From positions 1 through 10,970 of the forward strand of contig JAZDOR010000099.1 of NCBI GenBank assembly GCA_043798435.1: a stretch of DNA of 10,970 nucleotides, in the 5' to 3' direction. Numbering within the stretch: the first letter of the stretch is position 1; each line of letters begins with the position of its first letter. Both the position numbers and the translations under genes were made by a program. Source of the stretch: JAGUXG01 sp043798435. Its GTDB lineage: Bacteria; UBA9089; UBA9088; JAGUXG01. Below are positions 1-6,704 of this stretch, one piece after another. Below the pieces are notes generated by a model. The model was not told the origin of the DNA, searched no databases, and was given only the letters and a program-made list of their open reading frames with translations.

Positions 1-1197
1 TTTATGGATGTCTGGATAATATGGATTTGGCCAGAATAGGGGTTGTTGAGGAACAAAAGGAGTGGATGTCTTACTCCCGATGAGACAAAAGAAGGAGAGG
101 TGAGAAATCCATCCATAGCAGATGTTATTTATTGTATCTACCCCGCTATCTTTTGTTACCTGCCATCTGTTATCTATCAGGGTATAGAGCCTTAGAGTTG
201 ACTCATCTATGTTGCCCAGGTCCTCTTCTCTATAACCAGCAGAAACCTTGAACGATGATGGAAGATTGCCCTCAATCTCTCCCTCTTCAGTGTATACATC
301 TATAGATAGTCCAAGCCCTACATTTCCTTCGGGAAGTGTTGTTGTCCCTGTAATATCCTCTGTAATGTCAATATAGTAGTCCTTTCCAATAATTGATGGG
401 TCAATATCACAGGTTATTGTTCCAGAATTTATTGGAATATCAATATTATGATGGCAGGAGTCAGAGGCAAATATGAGAAAGAGGTTGCTCATCCCTGAGA
501 TTCCATCTGCAATCACTGTTATCCTGTTTGTTCCCCTGTTTGGGATTGATTTGATGGTGACCGTTCCTGTTGTCTGTGTTCCATTAAAGGTTAGAGAGCC
601 TTCTGTGGTATGGGTGTAGTCATCTAAGGCAATGGTTGATGTCAGGCTCATAGGCTCTCCATAAGGGTCTATGGCGTAGATAGTTATATGAAATGGGGTG
701 TAGGTCTTCTGGTTTCCTATTGGCTCAAACTGAAGATAGGGCTCACCCAATTTTATAGTGACAGTTGAAGATGAGGTCTTGGGTATCTCTTCTGATTCTT
801 CCTTTATCACCCAGGGGTTATTGAGCAAAACAGAGGTTGTGCCGAGTGCCTTGGTGATAAGAGATATATCAGCTACAGTTCCTGACCCAGATATAGGCAA
901 AGAGTCCGGGTTTATCCCAGAGATTATCCGTATCCCTCCCTCTCTCTTCATCCAGATAAGCCAGGGGAATAGCCCTTTTCTATTTACAGAATCTATCTCA
1001 ATGATGGATGGGTTAAAGGCTACATCAAGCTGGATGGCAATGGCATCCGTGATAGAGCCTGCACTAAGGGTTAGGGATATTCTCTCTTTGGGATTGGCGG
1101 TGATGTTAGAAGGAGAGAGGAATAGAGAAGATTCAGCAAAGAGGTATTGATTGATTAAAAAGAAAGCTACCAGAAAAATTCTCCTCTTGACCTTCAT
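1..1197 (-). CDS. Secreted cohesin-domain surface protein, partial (C-terminus off the left edge)
   Basis: Read on the minus strand from the ATG at 1197, this frame stays open for 399 codons to position 1. A signal peptide is evident (MKVKRRIFLVAFFLINQYLFA, cleavage near residue 21). Residues about 22-145 resemble a cohesin: the protein has LDVAFNPSIIEIDSV early and the SGSGTVADISL strand late, much like the cohesins of the giant protein downstream. Residues about 150-240 look Ig-like. About 255-375 resembles the ZU5/autotransporter-type module seen in such proteins, with an LRLYTL strand followed by a WISHLSFF strand. The last visible residues (FWPNPYYP) look like the start of a FlgD/Por-type C-terminal domain, which would lie outside the window. 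No Shine-Dalgarno is seen before the start. The likely role is a cell-surface or extracellular scaffold component; no enzymatic motif is visible. Domain calls are by eye. Confidence 0.8.
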   Translation of the reverse strand, partial: MKVKRRIFLVAFFLINQYLFAESSLFLSPSNITANPKERISLTLSAGSITDAIAIQLDVAFNPSIIEIDSVNRKGLFPWLIWMKREGGIRIISGINPDSLPISGSGTVADISLITKALGTTSVLLNNPWVIKEESEEIPKTSSSTVTIKLGEPYLQFEPIGNQKTYTPFHITIYAIDPYGEPMSLTSTIALDDYTHTTEGSLTFNGTQTTGTVTIKSIPNRGTNRITVIADGISGMSNLFLIFASDSCHHNIDIPINSGTITCDIDPSIIGKDYYIDITEDITGTTTLPEGNVGLGLSIDVYTEEGEIEGNLPSSFKVSAGYREEDLGNIDESTLRLYTLIDNRWQVTKDSGVDTINNICYGWISHLSFFCLIGSKTSTPFVPQQPLFWPNPYYPDIHK

Positions 1198-1215
1198 CTA
1201 ATCAATATTTATAAT
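1187..1215 (+). promoter_or_regulatory. Sigma70-type promoter of the PIN toxin-antitoxin module
   Basis: TTGACC at 1187-1192 and TATAAT at 1210-1215 are separated by exactly 17 bp. Only 7 bases (TAACCTT) lie between the -10 box and the ATG at 1223, so transcription should begin at or within a base of the start codon, giving a leaderless mRNA. The absence of any Shine-Dalgarno fits this. The -35 box lies inside the first codons of the oppositely oriented secreted-protein gene, which starts at 1197. Confidence 0.7.
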
Positions 1216-1222
1216 TAACCTT

Positions 1223-1429
1223 ATGAGTCCTATCGCTGGTATTCTTAAAGAAGGAGTCATCATTCCTCAATCTCTTCCAAATACAAAGGAAAGGAAGGTT
1301 TTTATTCTCTTTCCCCAAAAGTCTCGTCCTGGCAAGGTTTCTAAGATTGCAAAAAAGACCAAAAACAAGCTAACTCATTCAATGATTGAAGAGATCATTC
1401 AGTCTGTTGAATATGAAGAAGACAAATAG
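1223..1429 (+). CDS. Small candidate antitoxin of a PIN toxin pair
   Basis: This 68-residue protein lies immediately before, and overlaps by 17 bp, a PIN-domain gene, the usual antitoxin position. Residues about 7-31 (ILKEGVIIPQSLPNTKERKV) resemble the N-terminal beta hairpin of the AF2212-like/DUF104 antitoxins, whose pattern is roughly GVI-P-LP-basic-V. The middle is strongly basic (residues about 33-48, many Lys and Arg) and the end is acidic (EEIIQSVEYEEDK), a layout that could serve DNA binding plus toxin binding. It would neutralise the PIN ribonuclease and probably autoregulate the pair. The family assignment is inference from a short motif; the position beside the toxin is the stronger argument. 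Its start is supported by the promoter 7 bases upstream. Confidence 0.6.
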   Translation: MSPIAGILKEGVIIPQSLPNTKERKVFILFPQKSRPGKVSKIAKKTKNKLTHSMIEEIIQSVEYEEDK

Positions 1430-1940
1430 CCTGCGAAATCTTCCTTCAAATACCTTCCTCTTCATTGATAGCAACATCTTCATCTACTTTCTGACAGATG
1501 ACCCTATCTATTCTGAATCCTGCAAGGAGCTTTTAGAAAGGGTTGAGGAGGGTGACCTTGTTGGGTTTATAAATAACATTGTGATTACTGAAACCCTCTT
1601 TGCTTATATAAAGAGTGAGGTAGTGTCAAGGTTTGGAGTACCTCTGAAAAATTTTGGGTTGTTTGCTAAAAAGAACCAGGATACAATCAAGGAAATAGAC
1701 ATCTCTCTTCCTCTTTCTATCTTTTCCATCAAGGGCCTCAATCTAATCAATCTGCCCTTTCAATATCTGACAGCTAATCTTTCCAAAACCCATCAAAAAG
1801 GACTTCTTCCACACGATGCTTATCACCTAATCTCTTTATGGTATATAGGGATTGCTCATATAGCTACTAACGATAGCGATTTTCAAGAAATTGGAGGTAT
1901 TCAGGTCTGGCAACCAGAGCCTTTTATCGGACAACCATAG
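1413..1940 (+). CDS. PIN-domain ribonuclease toxin, VapC-like
   Basis: This 175-residue protein has the acidic residues of a PIN nuclease in order: Asp19 in FIDSNIFIYFL, Glu60 in VITETLFAYI, Asp135 in LPHDAYHLISLWY, and Asp154/Asp156 in IATNDSDF. These residues coordinate Mg2+ for RNA cleavage, and VapC toxins of this class usually cut tRNA or rRNA. It is slightly longer than a typical VapC (about 130-150 residues) owing to a loop between the second and third acidic residues (about 75-130). The frame opens at a TTG at 1386, but the ATG at 1413 is preferred because it places the N-terminus just before the first strand. It overlaps the small upstream gene by 17 bp, so translation is probably coupled. 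Its 3' end overlaps the convergent giant gene by 17 bp. Confidence 0.85.
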   Translation: MKKTNSLRNLPSNTFLFIDSNIFIYFLTDDPIYSESCKELLERVEEGDLVGFINNIVITETLFAYIKSEVVSRFGVPLKNFGLFAKKNQDTIKEIDISLPLSIFSIKGLNLINLPFQYLTANLSKTHQKGLLPHDAYHLISLWYIGIAHIATNDSDFQEIGGIQVWQPEPFIGQP

Positions 1941-4900
1941 ATTTTACATCACTGAACTTGCCTGCTGAGAGCCTATAGAAGTATAGACCCTTTGATACCT
2001 TCTCTCCTGAGTCATTGGTTAAGTCCCAGAATATGGCAGAACCAGCTTCGCCCCTAAGGTAGAAACCTGCCTCCTTTGCTCCTGCCTCTATGGTCTTCAC
2101 CCTCTGACCAACAATGTTGTATATCTCAACTGTTGTCTGACCGCTGTCTGCTGATAGCTGAAACGGTATGTAGCATCCATTATAGGCTGGGTTTGGAAAG
2201 CTTTGTCCTAAGGCAGAGCTTAAAGGCTTTGCCTTGGTTACCTCTATCTCAATAGGGGAAGAGGAGAGAAGCCCGGCCTTTCCATCCGTATCAATAGAAA
2301 TAGCCTCCCTTACAAAAATCTGGGTCTTTCCCTCTTTCTTTGGCCTGAACCTTATCTGTATCTGGTTTGGTGACACTGGAGCTTTATCTAAGGATACCCC
2401 AGAGATTATACTCAGCTCACCAGAATCTCGTTTTTCTGCCTGCCAGTCTAAGAGCTTTTCCTCTACTGATATTAGCTCTAAGATGGATGGGTCAAAGGAG
2501 AGATACGCTTCAATGCCAACTAAGCTGACCATATCTATCTTCAAGGTTATAGTAAACTCCTCATTTACCTTTGGCTTATTGGATTCTGCCTGAAGAATGA
2601 TAGAGGAATCAGTCTTTCTGGCAAGAGACAGGCACCTTCTTCCCCTGAAGAAGTTGTTGTATAGAACCCTGAAATCAAATGCGTCCAGGTCTCCATCCTG
2701 GTCAAAGTCAACCTCTGGGTTATAAATTCCATCTTTCAAGGCAAAGTATAGTTGATAGAAGTCAAAGATTCTTATCCTGCCATCATTATCTGCATCTCCT
2801 GCAATCAGGGTGATGGTGCCAATATCTGTCTCTTGTGCGGTTTGAACAATAACATCTGTCTTTGTAGCTGGAGATGCTCCAGTCTTATCAGCAAACAGGC
2901 TATATGTTCCCGGAACAAGATTGAAGAAGCTAAAATAAGAGTCTGTGCCTGTGGTGGTGGTCGCCATCATTCCTGTCTCTTCTTCAATCAAGGCAACTGT
3001 TATCCCGGATGTGCCTAAAAGCTCGGTACCAAGGTCTATTACCACCCTGCCTTTTACTGTGGCTGTGGAAAAAATAACCGATATATCAGCATAAGTGCCT
3101 ACTCCTTGTGAGGTGACAGATATTGAGCCAATACCTACATTTCTTCCGGCAATAAAGGTTGTCTGGGTGCCTGTGAAGGCTGAGATTGTGCCAATATCTT
3201 GATAGAGTGTCCAGGTATAAGCCAGACCAGATATAGGTGTTCCATCAAAGGTGTATCCCTGAGCAGAGAATGTTTGGAAATCTGTAACAGTCACAGTTGC
3301 CTCAGATGGGGTTATTTTGATATAAGCCACAGGAGGAACATCTATCGTTGCTGTTCCTCTATTAAAGCCAATTGTCCCATCCATATCCATAACCACAGTA
3401 TCCCTTGGTGAGATCAGGCTATATTCCAAGATTTGCGTTCCTGTGCCAACAGCATTAAAGACAATCTGAGCCAAAGTTCCAGAGCCAGATACAGGGTCTG
3501 CACCAAGGTTTATTCCACAGCCAACACTGATTGTGCCTGCGGTATTATTAAAGGCAGATGTAAGCCATCCCCCAGGGATAAATGAACCCTTTGTGATTGT
3601 CTCCACACTAAGAATAGCCGGGTCAAAGGAAAGATATGCTTCTGCACCGAAGAACTGATAGATGTCAGAGATGGTTAAATCAACTGTAGCCCTTCTTCCC
3701 ATTTGATAGGTAGGGGAGAAGGATAAGGTTGGGATGGGTTTGAGGAAGAAGATCGTGGTTGCATAATTGCCAAAAGAGTCTGTTGCTGTGATAACTTTTG
3801 TTCCCGAAGGTTGGGTGTCTGTAATGAATGTAGCTGAGAAGGTGCCGTTTTCTGATGATGTTGTGGTGGTGATAGTTAAATGGGTACCAAAGAAGATGGA
3901 AATGGTATTCGTTCCACCATATCCTTCCACTGTCACCTCACATCCTACTGGACCTGAAGCAGGAAAGATTGTAATATATGTCCAGGGCCAACACAAAATC
4001 CAATTGCTAACTTGATCTCCTACACCTGATGGATTAATCTCTGGGTGATATGGTCCAGATGAGTGACCCCACCAGTTGTGGGTGGCAGAAATAGTTCCAG
4101 AACTTCCATCATGCCAAACACCATAGCCTTTAGTCTCATCTCCTTTTTTATTACCCAATAGGTTGTTGTAATGGATTTTTGGATTAGAAGAGGAGCAAGA
4201 ATACATTCCATAACCTTGACCATAATCGCCATAGCTTCCCCTATGTCCAACATTACCTCTTTGACCCCCTTTATTATTGAAAATGGTGTTTTCTAAAATA
4301 GTGATATTCGTGGAAGAATTAAGGTATATCCCACAACCTATGCCACCTGAACCTCCTAAACCCCACCAACCACCTGTTCCACCCTGGCCTCCTATATTTG
4401 ATGAAATAATATTTTCTGAAATTGTAATGTTTGTGGAAGAACCAAGGTATATCCCACAACCCATATTACCTTCCGCACCAACTGCACCTTCCCATCCACC
4501 AGCTGTTTGTCCATTTTGACCTATTCCTCCAGCAATAAAGTTGCTTCTGATAGTAAAGTTTTGACAATAAATCAAAACGATCCTTCCTAAGTTTGTTGAG
4601 TCAGAACCAGCTATTGTCAAATTTTGGTTTTCAATGGTTATTCCTAACTGATTGTAATAGTAGTGAATAGGTTCTCCATTATAAGTATTTGAAGAGTCAA
4701 TAGCGTTATTATAGCTATTTGAATTAATATAGATTCCATATCCATTACCTGGTGCACCATAGTAACTACCTCTACCCTCCTGGCCACCTGTACTTGATAA
4801 GATGATATTTCCTAAAACGGTGTTATTGGTTGATGAGGAAAGATATATCCCACAACCTACGCCACCTACGCCACCTGCGCTGGTATAATTGCCTTTTCCT

Positions 4901-6219
4901 CCTTCTCCTCCTGTGTTGCTGGAAACAGTATTTAAAGAAATAGTGTTATTGGTGGAAGAATGAAGGTATATTCCACAACCTATACCACCTGAACCACCTG
5001 GACCAGCATAGCCACAACCTACTCCTCCATTACCTCCTGTATTCAATGAGACAATGTTCCTTGAGATAACAATATTTGTTGAAGAACCAAGATATATCCC
5101 GCAACCTATGCCACCTACATAACCACTTGTTCTTCCATTTTGTCCAATTCCTCCAGAAATTGTGTTGTTTTTTATGGTAAAGTTTGAGCAATTTATAAGC
5201 ACAATCCGACCCAAATTCGTTGAGCCAGAACCAAGTAAGGTCAAAATCTGGTTTTCAATAGTAACTCTATCCATTCCATAATAATAATGAATTGGCTCAC
5301 TATTATAGATATTTGTTGAATAGATAATGTTATTATAGCTATCTATATCAATATAGATTCCATAGCCATTACCTGGTGCACCATATGAACTCTGAATACC
5401 AGGATTACCTTTTTGGCCTCCTGTATTTGACAAGAAGATGTTTTCTGAAACAGTATTGTTAGTTGAGGATGAAAGATATATTCCGCAACCTACACCCCCT
5501 GAACCACCTGAACCAAAATCACCACCTGTTCCTCCTTGACCTCCTGTATTGCTATAAATGAGATTTCCTGATATGGTATTGCCTGTTGAAGAGGAAAGGT
5601 ATATCCCACAGCCTATGCCACCTTTACCACCTGCACCACAATAGCCACCTATTCCTCCCTGACCACCCGTGTTAGTCCTAATAGTATTTGTGCCAATCGT
5701 ATTGTTATTTGCACCCGAAAGATATATCCCGCATCCTACACCACCTGCTTCATCTGCCCCTCCATGGTCTCCTTTATTGTCATGAATATAATTGTATGTA
5801 ATTGTAACTTGCGACACATTCTCAAGATAGATTGCCTGCTCTGCATAGCCAATATCGCAATAGCTAATTTTACTGCCATTGGCTCCACTGCCAGATAGCT
5901 TGATTCCATTCCAGTCTGAAGCTGTAGGTGTAGTCTGGGTTGATGTGAAGGTAATGGTTCCAAGTGGTGTGCCTATTGCGTTTAGTGTTCCATAGCAGAC
6001 CAGAGAGATTTCAGAGGCAAACTTTATGGTCACCCCTGGCTCAATGGTTAGAGCTACACCTTGAGCTACAGTCACAGTATCTGTGGCAATATAGGGGCTA
6101 CCTGCCATATTCCAGGTTGTATTGGCACTGAGCGTTCCACTCACATAAGTCTCAGCCCAAAGCTCCTTGCCCATCATAAGCCCCAAAGCCACCAAACCTA
6201 TCAAAGCTATCTTTTTCAT
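1924..6219 (-). CDS. Giant secreted beta-helix protein with two cohesins, a dockerin and a Por/FlgD-like C-terminus
   Basis: This 1431-residue protein begins with a signal peptide (MKKIALIGLVALGLMMGKELWA). Residues about 24-740 form a right-handed parallel beta-helix: an opening cap with TIEPGVTIKF and a WNGIKLSG strand, then repeats centred on GCGIYLSSSTNNTIS with Gly-rich loops, ending in a HNWWGHSSGP element (about 714) typical of NosD-like helices. An IPT/Ig-like domain follows (about 749-828), then a cohesin (about 829-960), an Ig-like domain (about 961-1053), a carboxypeptidase-regulatory-like domain (about 1055-1135), a two-loop dockerin (1141-1195), a second cohesin (about 1203-1328) and a C-terminal domain (about 1335-1431) with the FPNP, IYNIVGQRV, WDLTNDSGEKVSKGLYFY pattern of type IX secretion/FlgD-like tails. 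It has no polysaccharide-lyase catalytic motif that I can identify. Likely an extracellular adhesin or scaffold. The start is supported by a good ribosome-binding site. It converges on the PIN toxin gene. Confidence 0.9.
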   Translation of the reverse strand: MKKIALIGLVALGLMMGKELWAETYVSGTLSANTTWNMAGSPYIATDTVTVAQGVALTIEPGVTIKFASEISLVCYGTLNAIGTPLGTITFTSTQTTPTASDWNGIKLSGSGANGSKISYCDIGYAEQAIYLENVSQVTITYNYIHDNKGDHGGADEAGGVGCGIYLSGANNNTIGTNTIRTNTGGQGGIGGYCGAGGKGGIGCGIYLSSSTGNTISGNLIYSNTGGQGGTGGDFGSGGSGGVGCGIYLSSSTNNTVSENIFLSNTGGQKGNPGIQSSYGAPGNGYGIYIDIDSYNNIIYSTNIYNSEPIHYYYGMDRVTIENQILTLLGSGSTNLGRIVLINCSNFTIKNNTISGGIGQNGRTSGYVGGIGCGIYLGSSTNIVISRNIVSLNTGGNGGVGCGYAGPGGSGGIGCGIYLHSSTNNTISLNTVSSNTGGEGGKGNYTSAGGVGGVGCGIYLSSSTNNTVLGNIILSSTGGQEGRGSYYGAPGNGYGIYINSNSYNNAIDSSNTYNGEPIHYYYNQLGITIENQNLTIAGSDSTNLGRIVLIYCQNFTIRSNFIAGGIGQNGQTAGGWEGAVGAEGNMGCGIYLGSSTNITISENIISSNIGGQGGTGGWWGLGGSGGIGCGIYLNSSTNITILENTIFNNKGGQRGNVGHRGSYGDYGQGYGMYSCSSSNPKIHYNNLLGNKKGDETKGYGVWHDGSSGTISATHNWWGHSSGPYHPEINPSGVGDQVSNWILCWPWTYITIFPASGPVGCEVTVEGYGGTNTISIFFGTHLTITTTTSSENGTFSATFITDTQPSGTKVITATDSFGNYATTIFFLKPIPTLSFSPTYQMGRRATVDLTISDIYQFFGAEAYLSFDPAILSVETITKGSFIPGGWLTSAFNNTAGTISVGCGINLGADPVSGSGTLAQIVFNAVGTGTQILEYSLISPRDTVVMDMDGTIGFNRGTATIDVPPVAYIKITPSEATVTVTDFQTFSAQGYTFDGTPISGLAYTWTLYQDIGTISAFTGTQTTFIAGRNVGIGSISVTSQGVGTYADISVIFSTATVKGRVVIDLGTELLGTSGITVALIEEETGMMATTTTGTDSYFSFFNLVPGTYSLFADKTGASPATKTDVIVQTAQETDIGTITLIAGDADNDGRIRIFDFYQLYFALKDGIYNPEVDFDQDGDLDAFDFRVLYNNFFRGRRCLSLARKTDSSIILQAESNKPKVNEEFTITLKIDMVSLVGIEAYLSFDPSILELISVEEKLLDWQAEKRDSGELSIISGVSLDKAPVSPNQIQIRFRPKKEGKTQIFVREAISIDTDGKAGLLSSSPIEIEVTKAKPLSSALGQSFPNPAYNGCYIPFQLSADSGQTTVEIYNIVGQRVKTIEAGAKEAGFYLRGEAGSAIFWDLTNDSGEKVSKGLYFYRLSAGKFSDVKSMVVR
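2634..2799 (-). other. Type I-like dockerin within the giant protein (two Ca2+-binding loops)
   Basis: Residues 1141-1195 contain two EF-hand-like loops. The first is DADNDGRIRIFD and the second is DFDQDGDLDAFD, each with Asp at positions 1, 3, 5 and 12 and Gly at 6. They are followed by paired helical segments (FYQLYFAL and FRVLYNNFF). This is the layout of dockerins, which bind cohesins with high affinity in a Ca2+-dependent way. It sits between the two cohesins of the same chain, so the protein holds both partners of the interaction. No residue that should coordinate Ca2+ is missing. Confidence 0.8.
4321..5735 (-). repeat. Coding tandem repeats in the beta-helix: 41-residue units in a 211-215-residue super-repeat
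   Basis: The motif CGIYL recurs at plus-strand positions near 5721, 5597, 5474, 5089, 4963, 4840, 4444 and 4321. Within a set the spacing is 123-126 bp (41-42 residues). Three units plus a distinct block (SSYGAPGNGYGIYI to EPIHYYY to TNLGRIVLI to GGIGQNG) make a super-unit of about 632-645 bp, present twice, with a third copy of two units before the helix ends. Each unit has a Gly-rich loop such as SNTGGQGGTGGDFGSGGSGG followed by a beta strand with Asn-rich turns. The pattern is visible in both DNA and protein. Confidence 0.9.
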
Positions 6220-6222
6220 CTT

Positions 6223-6229
6223 CCACCTC
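6223..6229 (-). promoter_or_regulatory. Ribosome-binding site of the giant secreted protein
   Basis: On the minus strand GAGGTGG lies 3 bases before the ATG at 6219. It is the best Shine-Dalgarno in the window, contrasting with the genes that have none, and it fixes the start at the signal-peptide Met. Confidence 0.65.
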
Positions 6230-6250
6230 GCTTAGATTTAGAATGATTTT

Positions 6251-6279
6251 ATCATACGCCATATAGTCGTATTTGTCGT
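6251..6279 (-). promoter_or_regulatory. Possible promoter of the giant secreted protein
   Basis: On the minus strand ACGACA (6279-6274) and TATGAT (6256-6251) are 17 bp apart, placing the start of transcription near 6244 and leaving a leader of about 25 bases that holds the ribosome-binding site. The -35 match is only moderate (4 of 6). The element overlaps an imperfect palindrome and a direct repeat that could be the site of the divergent XRE regulator. Confidence 0.4.
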
Positions 6280-6280
6280 A
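6254..6280. promoter_or_regulatory. Candidate operator between the XRE gene and the giant gene
   Basis: ATACG at 6254-6258 and CGTAT at 6268-6272 form an inverted repeat with a 9-base spacer, and GTCGTA occurs twice (6266-6271 and 6275-6280) with a 9-bp period. Both elements lie in the 122-bp divergent region and overlap the proposed promoter of the giant gene. A dimeric XRE repressor encoded next door is the natural candidate ligand; this is inference. Confidence 0.3.
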
Positions 6281-6341
6281 AAATATTGTTCTGGTCTTTT
6301 TAGCTCAATTAGACTATCTTAATAAAGTGAATGGAATAACC

Positions 6342-6704
6342 ATGTTAATAGGAGCAAGGATTAGGGAGATAAGGAAGGCTCGGGGGATGACTCAAGAAGA
6401 AGTAGCAGAAAAAGCAGAAATGGACTTCACCTCTATTGGAGCAGCTGAAAGAAGCGTGAGAAACCTTTCTCTCAAAAGCCTATTCAGGGTAGCAAAGGCT
6501 CTTAATGTTACATTAGAAGAGCTTGTTCATCTCCCTCAAGATACCAACATTCTTTTAGATAAAGATAAGAGTATGGCAATTTTAAGATTGGAGGGCTTAA
6601 TCAAAAATATGGAAGCAGAGGAGCTAAAATTTATCCTTGAGATTGTTGAAGGAATTTGCAAGTATGTAAAAGCTCCTTCTAAAAGAGCCCCTTTATCTGG
6701 ATAG
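6342..6704 (+). CDS. XRE-family (Cro/CI-type HTH) transcriptional regulator
   Basis: The protein is 120 residues from the ATG at 6342; a GTG at 6327 would add five residues (NGIT and its start), but MLIGARIREIRKARGMTQ is the usual beginning of this family, so the ATG is preferred. Residues about 4-60 form the five-helix HTH_3 domain: IRKARGMTQEEVAEKAEM covers helices 1-2, FTSIGAAERSVRNLSL is the recognition helix and turn, and LFRVAKALNVTLEELV closes it. The rest (about 65-120) is a charged helical tail that may dimerise (LEGLIKNMEAEELKFILEIVEGI). It has no obvious Shine-Dalgarno. It is divergent from the giant gene and likely binds the intervening DNA. Its 3' end overlaps the convergent glycosyltransferase gene by 12 bp. 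No toxin partner adjoins it. Confidence 0.85.
   Translation: MLIGARIREIRKARGMTQEEVAEKAEMDFTSIGAAERSVRNLSLKSLFRVAKALNVTLEELVHLPQDTNILLDKDKSMAILRLEGLIKNMEAEELKFILEIVEGICKYVKAPSKRAPLSG

Noticed and set aside
758..1150. Plus-strand open frame opposite the left-edge secreted protein
   Set aside because: The minus-strand frame covers the full region with a signal peptide and recognisable domains; the plus-strand frame has none.
1198..1222. Leaderless start for the left-edge secreted-protein gene too
   Set aside because: The upstream minus-strand sequence is AT-rich, but no -10 with a matching -35 at 16-18 bp was found.
2234..4519. Plus-strand open frames opposite the giant gene
   Set aside because: They follow from the biased, repetitive composition of the minus-strand gene; none has a recognisable domain, a ribosome-binding site or a promoter.
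4321..5735. Regular repeats resembling a CRISPR array or intergenic satellite
   Set aside because: The repeats are in frame in a long open reading frame, with 123-bp periods and coding variation; there are no short identical repeats with unique spacers.
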